Shown here: piece after piece, positions 36,512 to 45,614 of the stretch
Numbering within the stretch: position 1 is the first letter of the stretch
Layout: each line of letters opens with the position of its first letter
From: JBEKUY01 sp049514555
GTDB lineage: Bacteria; Acidobacteriota; Terriglobia; Acidiferrales; UBA7541
Assembly (NCBI GenBank): GCA_049514555.1
Contig: JBEKUY010000003.1
Coordinates: 62,001 to 126,000, forward strand
Direction: 5' to 3'
Length of the DNA: 64,000 bases
Translations under genes and position numbers: made by a program
The notes under the pieces: model-generated
What the model saw: only the letters and a program-made list of their open reading frames with translations
The model's database searches: none
Told to the model about the DNA's origin: nothing

Positions 36512-37158
36512 TACAGGCCCAGGTATCTCGCGACCCACAATCCCAGCGCGGCGTAGATGGCGGCGATCCAGTCGTCCGCCATGATGCCCCAGCCGCCGGG
36601 CAAACCTTCCGCCTGCCGCGCTGGAAACGGCTTCCAGATATCAAACACCCGAAAAAGTATAAAACCCAACAGCAAGTATTTCCAGTTGAGCAGATGGAAC
36701 ACGAACAGCGTCCCGTAGCCGAGAAAGTCCGGGTTGTGCCGTGTCGCTGCGGAATAGAGCGTTGGGGCCAGTGCCAGGAAATAGGTCAGATGTTGGCCTG
36801 AGACCTCGTCAATCACCACGTATTGCGGGTCTCCGATTCCAGCGTAGGCGGCCACGCGCGATGCGCTCCAAACGCCTGCAGCTGCAACAACGACCAAGAC
36901 GATCACTTGCGGTGCAAGAATCGGAATGGTCGGCGGTGGCTGATTTCGGAATCCAGGTACCAACCCGGAGTCCAAGAGCCGCATCAGGCGGTCACCTGAC
37001 CAAAAGACCAGAGTTGCAAGCGACAGGCCGACAACCGAGCCGAACGTCCCCGGCGCTTTGGGAATGTAGCCCACGCCAAGCGCGGTGGCGATGGCCAGGG
37101 CGAATCGCGGCTTCTTGCGCGGCGGCGCGGACGATGGCGGCTCAGTGTTCGGTGTCAT
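36511..37158 (-). CDS. pgpA: Phosphatidylglycerophosphatase A
   Basis: 215 residues. 'ALGVGYIPKAPGTFGSVVGL' and 'YVVIDEVSGQHLTYFLA' are the conserved PgpA motifs (with D-E active-site acids), accompanied by three to four membrane helices and the 'GIMADDWIAAIYAAL' C-terminal motif. It dephosphorylates phosphatidylglycerophosphate to phosphatidylglycerol. The start overlaps the end of yacG by 17 bp, and its stop overlaps the NHL gene start. Confidence 0.95.
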   Translation of the reverse strand: MTPNTEPPSSAPPRKKPRFALAIATALGVGYIPKAPGTFGSVVGLSLATLVFWSGDRLMRLLDSGLVPGFRNQPPPTIPILAPQVIVLVVVAAAGVWSASRVAAYAGIGDPQYVVIDEVSGQHLTYFLALAPTLYSAATRHNPDFLGYGTLFVFHLLNWKYLLLGFILFRVFDIWKPFPARQAEGLPGGWGIMADDWIAAIYAALGLWVARYLGL

Positions 37159-37339
37159 CGGGATTGGGAGGATCGGGCGTTTTCTCGAAGTCTTCGTCGA
37201 GAATCGGTTCCGAAACGACGTAGCGCTCGGCGGCCCAGTTGCCGAGATCGAGCAAGCGGCAGCGCTCGCTGCAGAAAGGGAAGTCGGCGTGAACGGCGGA
37301 ATCCGTCGGCGTCTTGCAGATGGGGCAGTGATGTCTCAC
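37142..37339 (-). CDS. yacG: DNA gyrase inhibitor YacG-type zinc protein
   Basis: 65 residues from GTG 37339. The zinc motif C-x2-C...C-x3-C is 'CPICKTPTDSAVHADFPFCS' followed by ERCRLLDLGNW, characteristic of YacG. The acidic C-terminal tail (DEDFEKTPDPPNPDDTEH) is typical as well. In E. coli the protein binds GyrB and inhibits gyrase. It lies 10 bp after rimO and overlaps pgpA by 17 bp. Confidence 0.9.
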   Translation of the reverse strand: MRHHCPICKTPTDSAVHADFPFCSERCRLLDLGNWAAERYVVSEPILDEDFEKTPDPPNPDDTEH

Positions 37340-37349
37340 AAGCGGTACT

Positions 37350-38807
37350 CTACCCCAAAACGCGCAGGGGCGCGCCGGTCGAGATGCGCTGCACCGTCTC
37401 CGCGGGAAGCGGCTTGGCGGCGCGGGGTGCAGCACTCGGGATGATCTCCACGATGCGGCCGATGAGGTCGTAGTCGCCCGAATCGGCGATTTCGACGCGC
37501 GCGACATCCCCGGGCCGGGCAGCGATGCCGGGCGCAGGCTCGATATCGGTGAGAAAAAGCTTGCCGTCAATTTCGGGCGCCATGCCTTCTAGGCGCGCTT
37601 CCCAAACCAGCGGATTGTCCTTGGAAGGTCCCTCGACGATCGCCGTCTCGATGTTTCCGCGCCGCGCGCGTAGTTTTTTTCGGGAAATCTTCTGCTGGAT
37701 GGCCATCAACTCATGGCGGCGATGAACGATGGCCTCGGCGTCCACCTTGCCGCCGATCGCGCGGCTCGCGGCATTCTCCACGTCGGAATACTCGAACACG
37801 CCGAGCCAATCGAATTCGGCGGCGCGGACGAACTCGCACAACTCGTCGAAGTCGGCAGCGGTCTCGCCGGGGAATCCGACGATGAACGACGTGCGGATGG
37901 AGACGCCGGAAATCGTGGCGCGCATTCTCTCGAGAAGCTTCAAGAAGGCGTCGCCGCTCGATCCGCGCTTCATCTTCGCCAGGACGCCGCGGCTCGCATG
38001 TTGCAGCGGCATGTCCACGTATTTGGCGAGGCGCGGGTGCGCGGCAATCGTTTCCAGCAGCTTCGGTGTGACCCGGTTCGGATAGCAGTAGAGAAAGCGA
38101 ACCCAGAGGAGGTCTTCGATCCCGGCGAGGCGCTCGAGAAGAAGCGCGAGACCATCGCCAAGACCCAAGTCTTCGCCGTAAGACGTGGTGTCTTGGCCGA
38201 TGAGCGTGATTTCGCGAACGCCCGCCCGCGCGAGCGATTCGGCCTCTCGCACCGCCGATTCGAAGCGGCGACAGCGGAAGTTGCCGCGAAGCTGCGGGAT
38301 GATGCAGAAGCTGCACGGATGATCGCAGCCCTCCGCGATCTTGATGTACGCGGCGTGGCGGGGCGTGGCGAGAATGCGCGGCGTGAGGTCGTGATAGAGG
38401 AAAGCAGAAGGCTGGGCGGCCGGCGATCCGTCCGAGCGCAAGCTTCCCTGGACGGCATCGAGGATGCGTTCGACCTCGCCGGTGCCCACGACCGCATCCA
38501 CTTCGGGAATTTGCTCCATGATCTGCGCGCGATAGCGTTCGACCAGGCATCCCGCAACGATGAGCTTTTTCGCCGAGCCGGTCTTCTTGTATTCGGCCAT
38601 TTCGAGGATGGCCTCGACGGATTCCTTCTGCGCGGGCTCGATGAAACTGCAGGTGTTGACCACGAGAACGTCGGCGTCCACCGCGTCTGGCGTGAGTTCG
38701 TAGCCGCCGCGAGCCAGCAGGCCCATCATGACCTCGCTGTCCACGAGGTTCTTGGGGCAGCCGAGGCTGACGAAGCCAACTTTGGGATTACGGACGGGTG
38801 CGCTCAT
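37350..38807 (-). CDS. rimO: Ribosomal protein uS12 methylthiotransferase RimO
   Basis: 485 residues from ATG 38807; the frame continues upstream only by overlapping the transglutaminase gene. The N-terminal UPF0004 domain has 'VGFVSLGCPKNLVDSEVMMG' with its cluster cysteines, then radical-SAM 'GCDHPCSFCIIP' (C-x3-C-x2-C), 'YCYPNRVTP' and a C-terminal TRAM domain. It methylthiolates Asp89 of S12. 'SLGCPKNLVDSE' distinguishes it from MiaB. Confidence 0.97.
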   Translation of the reverse strand: MSAPVRNPKVGFVSLGCPKNLVDSEVMMGLLARGGYELTPDAVDADVLVVNTCSFIEPAQKESVEAILEMAEYKKTGSAKKLIVAGCLVERYRAQIMEQIPEVDAVVGTGEVERILDAVQGSLRSDGSPAAQPSAFLYHDLTPRILATPRHAAYIKIAEGCDHPCSFCIIPQLRGNFRCRRFESAVREAESLARAGVREITLIGQDTTSYGEDLGLGDGLALLLERLAGIEDLLWVRFLYCYPNRVTPKLLETIAAHPRLAKYVDMPLQHASRGVLAKMKRGSSGDAFLKLLERMRATISGVSIRTSFIVGFPGETAADFDELCEFVRAAEFDWLGVFEYSDVENAASRAIGGKVDAEAIVHRRHELMAIQQKISRKKLRARRGNIETAIVEGPSKDNPLVWEARLEGMAPEIDGKLFLTDIEPAPGIAARPGDVARVEIADSGDYDLIGRIVEIIPSAAPRAAKPLPAETVQRISTGAPLRVLG

Positions 38808-38860
38808 GTGAATGGGAAAACACAATTCTAGCATGGGGAGGATGATCGGACGGTGTTGGG

Positions 38861-41110
38861 TCAGCGGCGGCGAATGCTCGCGCGCACCTGCGCCAGCAGC
38901 CGCTGCATCGAGGCGGCGTCGCACGGCGCATCCCCGAAACGCGCGCTTTCGTACAGGCGCGTGAGTTCTCCGACGGGCGCGGCCACATCGGGAGCCGGCA
39001 CGGCGGCGGCAAATTCCAGCGCGGTCTGGCTCGGACGCTTCCGCCAGCCGCTGCGGCTGAGCAGCGCGAGCATCTGCTGGTAAAGCAGCGTGGCGAGCTG
39101 CGGGTCGGGCGAGCCGGCAGGTGACGTGCGGAGCTTCCACCAGGTGACCAGCGGCAGAAAGAAGTGGCTGCCCAGGAGGATGAGCGCGATGCCCGCGGCG
39201 GCGAGAAGCGCGACGAAGGGCGCAAACCGCGCTTCGTAGATGCGCGATTGCAGCGATTTCAGCCGGTCGGTGATGCGCCGGTGGAGGGCATCGAGATAAT
39301 GGCGCGTGCTGACGGTCCAGGTGCGCGAGGCTCCTTGCAGGCGCTGCCCGAGATTGACCTGGTGCGCGAAATCGTAGTTGATCACCCATTCGTCCCAATT
39401 GAGCGCGAACCAATCCCAGTAATCGCCGAAGCGGGAGTACCACGCGCGACCGGAATCGTTCGAGGGCGGCGTGGGATCGAAGGTCAGCCAACCGTAGCCG
39501 GGGAAATAGACTTCCACCCAACTGTGCGCGTCGCTTGCGCGGATGACGTAATCTCCGCCGAGCTCGTTGTACTCGCCGGGAAGGAAGCCGTTGACGTACC
39601 GCGCGGGAATGCGGAGCGAGCGGAGCATGACCGTCATGGCGGTGGCGAAGTACTCGCAATGGCCCGCGCGCCGCACAAACAGGAAATGGGCGAGCGGGTC
39701 GGCGCCGGGATCGTCGCTCAAGTTCAGCGTGTAGCCGTAGTGCGTCCGCAGGTAGGATTCCATCGCGGCCGCCTGGTCGTAAGGGGTCTTGGCCGAGGCT
39801 GTGATCTGCCGCGCGAGCGCCGGGATGCGGGGGTCGAGTTGAGGAAGCTGGAGGTAGGGGGAACGGATGGACTCGGGATAATCCGCCGAGGCCGCGCGCA
39901 ACTCGGCGGGCGGTATTGCCGGGACAAACGACACCCCCTCGTAACGCAGCATGACGTAGTTGTGAGAGGGATTGAAGATCGAGGCGGCCTGATCTCTCAC
40001 CAAATAGTTGCGGCTGATGGCAAGGCCGCCTGAAAAGCGTCCGCGCACGTCCGCGACGTTCGCCGGAACGAAAATTGCATCCGTGGCGATGGGCTCGAGC
40101 AGGACCGTGTATTTCAAGGGCCACGAGCGCCGCCTGACCGCGGGAGGAATGTCGGCGATCTTGATCCAGCCATCGTAGCCCGCAGGCAGCTCGACGGAAT
40201 GCTGGCGCTCGCCCGTCCAGCGCTTGCCGTCGAACGTCGTGAGCGCAATGCCCCGCCAGCGCACGCGGTCGGAGCGCAAAGGGCCGTCCGTGCGGACGCG
40301 CATGACCAGGGCGCCGCTCATCTTGATCTCGCCGATCTGGCCGAGCTCGACGTTGTCGGTAAAGCCCGTCATCAGCGCTGGGCGCAGATTGAGGTAGCTG
40401 AAACGGCCGGCGGCGAAGCGCGGAATCACGAAGAAGAGCATGGTGCCGAGGAGAACCGAGCCAAAAGCGATGACCAGCGCGCTGGCAGCGAGGCCGCGAT
40501 GCAGTCGCGTCGCCGCCGGGCCTTCATTCATCGCCGCCGGAACCACCGCGCCCCGCGCGCTTCGCCGCATCTCGGCGCCGATGAACGCCGCGACGCCGAA
40601 AGTGAGAAAGACGAAGAACATGGCCACAAACGTAGTGTCCACGGTGAGAACGGCGGTGGCCAGTAGCGCGGCGAACGCCAGCATGGCGAGGAAGAAGTAA
40701 TCACGGTCGGTCGAGGCGCTGTACAGGCGGACGAGCAGCACAAAGAGCAGCAGATGGATGGAGCCGAGGAGCCCTGCGTACAGCATGGGGCTGGGGGCTC
40801 CGGTGGCGAGGCTTCGCGAGAAAAAGAGCACGTCAGCCGGGAAGATGGGGAGGTAGAGCAGGACAAGAATGGTAGCTAGCCGCGGGCTGAGTTCGGGAGG
40901 ACGCTCCGAATCGCCGCGGCGGGGCCACCAGCGAAAGCCTTTGATGAGCACGGCAGCCGGCGCAACGATGGTGGTGACGAGATCGAGCTTGCCGGTGGAG
41001 ACGACCGTGAGGACGCCGGTAAAAACCAGTAAATAGAGCGAGGCGCGGAAGAATCGTTCAGCGGGCGCTGCGCCAGCCGGAGACTCCGGCGATGTCGCTC
41101 GGGAAGCCAT
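38861..41110 (-). CDS. Membrane transglutaminase-like protein (TgpA type, DUF3488/DUF4129)
   Basis: 749 residues from ATG 41110. Six to seven N-terminal membrane helices (about 20-220) precede a periplasmic region with a transglutaminase core. The catalytic Cys is in 'GHCEYFATAMTVMLRSLRIP', the His in 'DAHSWVEVYFPGYGW' and the Asp in 'LTFDPTPP'. One more helix ('FAPFVALLAAAGIALILLGS') and a cytoplasmic DUF4129-like tail follow. Relatives are usually encoded with MoxR and DUF58 proteins. Here those two lie 1.8 kb upstream, separated by mutY and a small zinc-ribbon gene. Confidence 0.93.
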   Translation of the reverse strand: MASRATSPESPAGAAPAERFFRASLYLLVFTGVLTVVSTGKLDLVTTIVAPAAVLIKGFRWWPRRGDSERPPELSPRLATILVLLYLPIFPADVLFFSRSLATGAPSPMLYAGLLGSIHLLLFVLLVRLYSASTDRDYFFLAMLAFAALLATAVLTVDTTFVAMFFVFLTFGVAAFIGAEMRRSARGAVVPAAMNEGPAATRLHRGLAASALVIAFGSVLLGTMLFFVIPRFAAGRFSYLNLRPALMTGFTDNVELGQIGEIKMSGALVMRVRTDGPLRSDRVRWRGIALTTFDGKRWTGERQHSVELPAGYDGWIKIADIPPAVRRRSWPLKYTVLLEPIATDAIFVPANVADVRGRFSGGLAISRNYLVRDQAASIFNPSHNYVMLRYEGVSFVPAIPPAELRAASADYPESIRSPYLQLPQLDPRIPALARQITASAKTPYDQAAAMESYLRTHYGYTLNLSDDPGADPLAHFLFVRRAGHCEYFATAMTVMLRSLRIPARYVNGFLPGEYNELGGDYVIRASDAHSWVEVYFPGYGWLTFDPTPPSNDSGRAWYSRFGDYWDWFALNWDEWVINYDFAHQVNLGQRLQGASRTWTVSTRHYLDALHRRITDRLKSLQSRIYEARFAPFVALLAAAGIALILLGSHFFLPLVTWWKLRTSPAGSPDPQLATLLYQQMLALLSRSGWRKRPSQTALEFAAAVPAPDVAAPVGELTRLYESARFGDAPCDAASMQRLLAQVRASIRRR

Positions 41111-41160
41111 GCGAGAAGCGTAACACCACGGGCCGCGGCCCGCCCGGTTCCAGCAACGAA

Positions 41161-42276
41161 TCAAGCAACGTCTTGCTCCACCCGGGCGGCAGCGGCCAGC
41201 TTGCGCGTGGCGTTCGATACCGGCAGGCGCGCCAAATCGTCGAGGCGGACGTGTCTCGAGCGCGGATGCCTGGGGAGCCGCGGCACACGGAAAAGATAGG
41301 GCGAAAGCGTGATTTCGCGGAACGTGACGGCGTGCCGCGCGGCGAGCAGCGGCGTGAGACGCAGGCGAGCCGATCTTGAAAGCCGGAGAAGACCGCGCAG
41401 ATGAGAAGAAAGCTCGGCGCGGGTGTTTCGGCGGACCACCACGGCAGGGAAGTGCCACAGCCGGGAGAACAGCGGCGAAAGGTCGCCGGCGCTGCTCGGC
41501 TTCACAAGCAGGGTGCGGCCTGCAGGATCGAGGAGAATGGCAGCCGCGATTTCGATTCGGACCGGCGCGCGCTTCTTGCGCTTTCGAGGGATGACGGCGG
41601 TGAGGCGGAGGGCTCGCGCGCGGCAGTAGCGAGCCAGCGGACAGACGCCACAGTCAGGCTGGAGCGGAGTGCAGACCGTTGCGCCGAGCTCCATCATGGC
41701 TTGGTTCCAGTCGCCGGAAGTCCGCGGGGCGAGCAGCCGCTCGGCTTCGCCCTGAAGCTGCGCCCAGCGCGCCGGGGCGCGGAGATCGCCGCGAATGGTG
41801 CCAAGTCGAGCGAGGACCCGAGCGACGTTGCCGTCGAGGACCGCGAAGGGCTCGCCGTGAGCGATACTGAGAACAGCGGCGGCGGTGTAGCGCCCGATCC
41901 CCGGCAGCGAAAGCGCCTCCTCGAGCGTGGAAGGGAAGCGCCCGCCAAAACACGAGACGATCTTCTTCGCCGCCCGGTGCAGATTGCGCGCGCGGCTGTA
42001 ATAGCCGAGTCCGGACCACAAACGCAAGACCTCGCCTTCGCGCGCGGCGGCCAGGGACCGTACGGTCGGAAAGCGCGCGAGAAAGCGCTCGTAATACGGG
42101 ATCGCGGCAGCAACCCGCGTTTGCTGGAGCATGATCTCAGACAACCAGATGCGGTATGGGTCGCGCGTGCGCCGCCAGGGAAGGTCCCGCCGGTTTCTGC
42201 GGAACCACTGCAGAAGATGCTGGTGAAAAGACGCAAGGCGCCGACCGGCGATCATTCTGGGGTCATTGTCGCACAC
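41161..42276 (-). CDS. mutY: A/G-specific adenine glycosylase MutY
   Basis: 371 residues; ATG 42276 or 42255 (the latter starts MIAGRRLASF). It has 'LPWRRTRDPYRIWLSEIMLQ', the HhH motif 'LPGIGRYTAAAVLSIAHGEP' with catalytic Asp in 'VLDGNVARVL', and the FeS cluster C-x6-C-x2-C-x5-C ('CTPLQPDCGVCPLARYC'). The NUDIX-like C-terminal domain recognises 8-oxoG. It removes adenine mispaired with 8-oxoguanine. Confidence 0.96.
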   Translation of the reverse strand: MCDNDPRMIAGRRLASFHQHLLQWFRRNRRDLPWRRTRDPYRIWLSEIMLQQTRVAAAIPYYERFLARFPTVRSLAAAREGEVLRLWSGLGYYSRARNLHRAAKKIVSCFGGRFPSTLEEALSLPGIGRYTAAAVLSIAHGEPFAVLDGNVARVLARLGTIRGDLRAPARWAQLQGEAERLLAPRTSGDWNQAMMELGATVCTPLQPDCGVCPLARYCRARALRLTAVIPRKRKKRAPVRIEIAAAILLDPAGRTLLVKPSSAGDLSPLFSRLWHFPAVVVRRNTRAELSSHLRGLLRLSRSARLRLTPLLAARHAVTFREITLSPYLFRVPRLPRHPRSRHVRLDDLARLPVSNATRKLAAAARVEQDVA

Positions 42277-42625
42277 GGCGCGGCCCGACGCTCAGCCGCA
42301 GGGAGTGCCGTTCTATGAGTTCCTTTTGATAGACTACTTCGCAGCGCTCGTCATTTACGGGCTTGGCAGCCAGAATTGGGACTGGCTGTTCGGAACCTGC
42401 CACACCGTTGTCTACGGCACGATCGTTGTCCAGAAAACACATTGGCCAATGCTGAGCGTGGCGGGACTGATCCTGGCCCGGAAACTGGCCCACGGTGGTT
42501 TCCGAAGGCTGAAAGGCCACCGGAAGCCCACGGAGGCAACCGGCTCAACCACGGCCTGATGTGACCGAACAAGAATCGTTCCATGTTGCACGGCTGAGTC
42601 GTGCGTGGAAGAAAGGAGACGCTGT
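42277..42625. other. Spacer with no supported gene
   Basis: Frames are open on both strands (plus-strand 42266-42559, minus-strand 42263-42520), but neither has a ribosome site or recognisable motif and they oppose each other. The plus-strand frame holds one weakly hydrophobic stretch. I see no repeat or hairpin of note. Confidence 0.4.
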
Positions 42626-42925
42626 ATGCCGTACCAATGTCCACGATGCGGAGAACCGGTCCACAGAGGTTATAGTGCCGGACCTGGGCTAGTGGAGGGC
42701 GCCAGTAGAGCCGGTTTGCTTGGCATTCTCTTTGGCATTTTCTTCAGTGCTGCATTCGGCGATTTCCAATGCAAGAAATGCGGCAAGATTGCGAAAAGCG
42801 AATTTCCGCCAGAAGCTCGGACGAAGATGAGGACCAAGATGATGGCAATGTTTCTTCTCATCCTCCTAGTAATTGGGGCGATTGCGTTAGCAATTGTTAG
42901 CGGCGTAGTTGCAATCGGCAGGTAG
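42626..42925 (+). CDS. Small zinc-ribbon membrane protein
   Basis: 99 residues from ATG 42626, with AAAGGAG 8-10 bases upstream. Two CxxC pairs (CPRCGE at 5-10 and CKKCGK about 45 residues later) form a treble-clef/zinc-ribbon. Between them is a Gly/Phe-rich hydrophobic segment (LLGILFGIFFSAAFG), and a C-terminal membrane helix (MAMFLLILLVIGAIALAIVSG) follows. It lies on the opposite strand to its neighbours. Function unknown. Confidence 0.6.
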   Translation: MPYQCPRCGEPVHRGYSAGPGLVEGASRAGLLGILFGIFFSAAFGDFQCKKCGKIAKSEFPPEARTKMRTKMMAMFLLILLVIGAIALAIVSGVVAIGR

Positions 42926-42955
42926 CAGGCAAGGGAGGCCGATGAACTCACCGTG

Positions 42956-44308
42956 TCACAGCGACGGCAAAAAGATGAAGTAAGAGGAGGTCCACAAGCT
43001 CGAGGGAATGTTGCCGCGTGCGTGACTCGTAAAGATGATCCGGTAAACCTCAGGGCCGGCGGCGAGTGATTCCAGGAGATTGGAGTCGCTCGAAGCCGCG
43101 ACAGGCGCGATCGAAGCGAGGAAACGAAGGATTTCGAAAATGACTTCGCTGGCAGGGGCGAGCGGAGTCTCTATACCCGGGGCGCGGAACTGCAGCAGCG
43201 CGTCGGATTCATAAAAGTGCCAGGCCAAGCTCGCGCAGAGATCGACGGCGCGCTCGAATCTGTCCGTGCCTGCGTCCGGAGTCGCGCTTGCCGTTCCGGC
43301 GGGCAGGGAGGGGTCGAAAATGAGGAGGACGCGGCGCTCGTCTTCGCGAGCGAACTCGCGAACTTTGAGCGAGCCGGACCGCGCCGTGGCCTTCCAGTGG
43401 ACGAACCGGGCGTCGTCGGAGGGCTGGTATTCGCGGAGGGAGTAGAGATCGTGTCCGCGGCCGCGCGCGTAGCTTTCCAGCTCGCCCGAGATGAGCGGCA
43501 GAATCTCGAAGAACTCCTCGGTCGGTTCGACCGAGGGATAAACGACGGCTTCGAGGGGCAATTTGACTCTGCGCGACTTCTGCAACAGGCCGAAGGGGAA
43601 GCGCGTGACGATACGGAAAGCGTCCTGACGATAGACGCCGCGCCGCGAGAAGACGATTTCCACTCTCTGCCGTGCGCTGTCGTGTCGTGGGAGATAGGGA
43701 AAGTAAACGGGTCGCGTGAGGATCGCGGACGAATCGGCCCGCTTGCTGCCCGTGGTCTTGCCCGCCGGCTGGCCTTCCACGCGCAGAGAGAATGACGGCA
43801 ACGTCTGCTTCTCGTTGCTCAGCTCGATGAGGGCGAACACCGGACTGCCCGCGAAAATGTGTTCGGGCAGCTCGCACTCCATCTCGACGCCGGTGAGCAC
43901 GACCGACGAAAGGATGCCGGACATCAGGATGGATGCGATCAGGCTCGAGAGAATGAGGAAGAGAAGGTTGTTGCCCGTGTTCAGCGCGGCGAGCGCGACC
44001 ACGAAGATGCTGCCGATGTAGAGCCAGCCTCCGCGCATGAGTTTGTACTCGATGCGGTAGGCAAGCCAGCGCAGCGGCGTGCGCCGCGCGAGGATGGGAA
44101 CCAGCGTGATCGCCACCCATGCCGCGACGCCGAGCGCGGTCAGGGCGGCGGCCGCCGCAAGGAAGATGTGGCCGGTTTCCGCCGCCACGCCGGAATAAAG
44201 AGCCAGGACCAGCGCCAGAGAGAGCGCGGCCATCGAGATGAAGAAGGCGCGCACTCCCGGGCGGTCCATCTGGACCCACCAGCGGGCGAGCGTGGACCCG
44301 GAGTTCAC
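42956..44308 (-). CDS. DUF58 domain protein
   Basis: 450 residues from GTG 44308, overlapping the MoxR stop (GTGA). Two membrane segments near the N-terminus and a third about residue 95 are followed by the DUF58 core 'RGRGHDLYSLREYQPSDDAR' and 'VHWKATARSGSLKVREFARE'. It then has a vWA-like C-terminal part beginning 'VLLIFDPSLP'. DUF58 proteins work with MoxR ATPases, probably in envelope-protein assembly. Coupled translation with MoxR supports that pairing. Confidence 0.93.
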   Translation of the reverse strand: MNSGSTLARWWVQMDRPGVRAFFISMAALSLALVLALYSGVAAETGHIFLAAAAALTALGVAAWVAITLVPILARRTPLRWLAYRIEYKLMRGGWLYIGSIFVVALAALNTGNNLLFLILSSLIASILMSGILSSVVLTGVEMECELPEHIFAGSPVFALIELSNEKQTLPSFSLRVEGQPAGKTTGSKRADSSAILTRPVYFPYLPRHDSARQRVEIVFSRRGVYRQDAFRIVTRFPFGLLQKSRRVKLPLEAVVYPSVEPTEEFFEILPLISGELESYARGRGHDLYSLREYQPSDDARFVHWKATARSGSLKVREFAREDERRVLLIFDPSLPAGTASATPDAGTDRFERAVDLCASLAWHFYESDALLQFRAPGIETPLAPASEVIFEILRFLASIAPVAASSDSNLLESLAAGPEVYRIIFTSHARGNIPSSLWTSSYFIFLPSL

Positions 44309-45276
44309 AAGGGGACGCGGACGGACTCGAGGATCTCGGCTAGGATGGCTTCCGCTTGCTGCGTCGGCTTCTTGGTGGACGCGTAGCGCGTGTTGACCAC
44401 GACGCGATGAGCGAAGACGGGCAGCACCAGGCGCTTGAAATCGTCGGGAGTGCAGAAGTCGCGTCCTTCCAAGAACGCGCGCGCCTGCGCCGCACGCTGC
44501 AGCATGAGGGTGCCGCGAGGGCTGACGCCGAGATTGAGGCGGTCGGCCTCGCGCGTGCGCGTGGCGAGTTCCACGGCGTAATCGAGCAGACTCTCTTCGA
44601 TGCGCACGCGGCGAGCAGCTTCCTGCATGGCCAGGACATCGGCCGTGTCGGCGACCGGCACGACCTGCGCCAGCGGGTCTTCCCCCGTGCGCTTGCGCAA
44701 AATTTCCTTTTCGCTCGCCGCCGCAGGATACCCCATGCGCACGCGTAGGAGGAAGCGATCGAGCTGGGACTCCGGCAGCGGGTAGGTGCCGTGATGCTCG
44801 ACCGGGTTCTGCGTGGCCACCACCATGAACGGTTGCGGCAGCGGAATCGTGCGCGATTCGACCGTCACCTGAGCTTCATTCATGGCTTCGAGCAGCGCCG
44901 ACTGGGTCTTCGGCGTGGTGCGGTTGATTTCGTCGGCCAGGACGATGTTCGCGAAAATCGGGCCGGGGCGGAAATCGAATTCCTGGCGCTCGGGATGGAA
45001 GACGCTGATGCCCAGAACGTCGCTCGGGAGCAGATCGGAGGTGAACTGGATGCGTTGGAAACTGCAGTGGAACGACCGCGCCAGCGCGTGCGCCAGCGTG
45101 GTCTTGCCGACGCCCGGAACGTCTTCAATGAGCAGGTGCCCGCGCGCGAGCAGCGTAATCAGCGCCAGTCGGATCGCCTCATCCTTGCCGGAGATAACCC
45201 GGGATATCGAGCGCTGGATCTGTCCGAGGATGCTTGCGGTGGCCGTGGGCATCGGTTGAAAACCAGTGTCGTTCAT
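44305..45276 (-). CDS. MoxR-type AAA+ ATPase
   Basis: 323 residues. Walker A is in 'LLIEDVPGVGKTTLAHALAR', followed by 'FQRIQFTSDLLPSDVLG' and Walker B 'IVLADEINRTTPKTQSALLE'. Sensor 1 is 'VVATQNPVEHHGTYPLPESQ', and the arginine finger region is 'LDRFLLRVRMGYP'. It acts as a chaperone-like ATPase with the co-translated DUF58 protein. The tRNA-Val gene starts 20 bp upstream on the other strand. Confidence 0.97.
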   Translation of the reverse strand: MNDTGFQPMPTATASILGQIQRSISRVISGKDEAIRLALITLLARGHLLIEDVPGVGKTTLAHALARSFHCSFQRIQFTSDLLPSDVLGISVFHPERQEFDFRPGPIFANIVLADEINRTTPKTQSALLEAMNEAQVTVESRTIPLPQPFMVVATQNPVEHHGTYPLPESQLDRFLLRVRMGYPAAASEKEILRKRTGEDPLAQVVPVADTADVLAMQEAARRVRIEESLLDYAVELATRTREADRLNLGVSPRGTLMLQRAAQARAFLEGRDFCTPDDFKRLVLPVFAHRVVVNTRYASTKKPTQQAEAILAEILESVRVPL

Positions 45277-45295
45277 GTTAGAAACAATGGATTGC

Positions 45296-45372
45296 GGGCG
45301 ATTAGCTCAGTTGGTTAGAGCGCTCCCCTCACACGGGAGAGGTCCAAGGTTCAAGTCCTTGATCGCCCACCA
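45296..45372 (+). tRNA. tRNA-Val (anticodon CAC), CCA encoded
   Basis: Complete cloverleaf: acceptor GGGCGAT (45296-45302) pairs with ATCGCCC (45362-45368), then A and encoded CCA. The D arm is AGCTCAGTTGGTTAGAGC. The anticodon stem CTCCC/GGGAG closes the loop CTCACAC (anticodon CAC, valine GUG). The T loop is in AAGGTTCAAGTCCTT. Nothing integrated is seen at its 3' end. Confidence 0.97.
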
Positions 45373-45522
45373 TCTTCGCCCGGCACATCTGATTTTAGCG
45401 GAATTTCCCCGTGTCAACCGTCTCCGTCGCCATCGTGTTTCTATCGTTGCGCGTGCCGTTTGGCGGACCCCCTTCCGTAGGTTCGGCGTGGCGCCGGCCG
45501 GGTGTGCTACGATGCTCCGCTT

Positions 45523-45567
45523 ATGCAAACGGGAATGATCGGGCTGCCGCAGGTGACAATCCGGTGA
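45523..45567 (+). pseudogene. Duplicated 5' end of ychF
   Basis: ATG 45523 opens MQTGMIGLPQV, then TIR and a stop. It matches the real ychF start MQTGIIGLPQV at 45615. Over 32 bp there are 5 differences, four of them synonymous. It is cut off by the inserted repeat at 45555-45614. Confidence 0.75.
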
Positions 45568-45614
45568 GGATTGTCATCCTGAGCGAGCTTGGTAAGCGAA
45601 GGATCTCAGCGTAA
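45555..45614. repeat. Dispersed-repeat insert between duplicated ychF starts
   Basis: GACAATCC and GGATTGTC (about 45554-45576) form an 8-bp inverted repeat. This is followed by GTCATCCTGAGCGAGC...GCGAAGGATCTC, a sequence type I recall as a common intergenic repeat in acidobacterial genomes. It is sandwiched between the false and true ychF starts. Confidence 0.6.

Noticed and set aside
42266..42559. 97-codon plus-strand frame with a hydrophobic stretch
   Set aside because: Starts inside mutY, lacks a ribosome site, and an equally open frame lies opposite; coding not supported.
45296..45372. tRNA-Val as a possible integration site
   Set aside because: No integrase gene and no repeated 3' tRNA fragment in the flanks.
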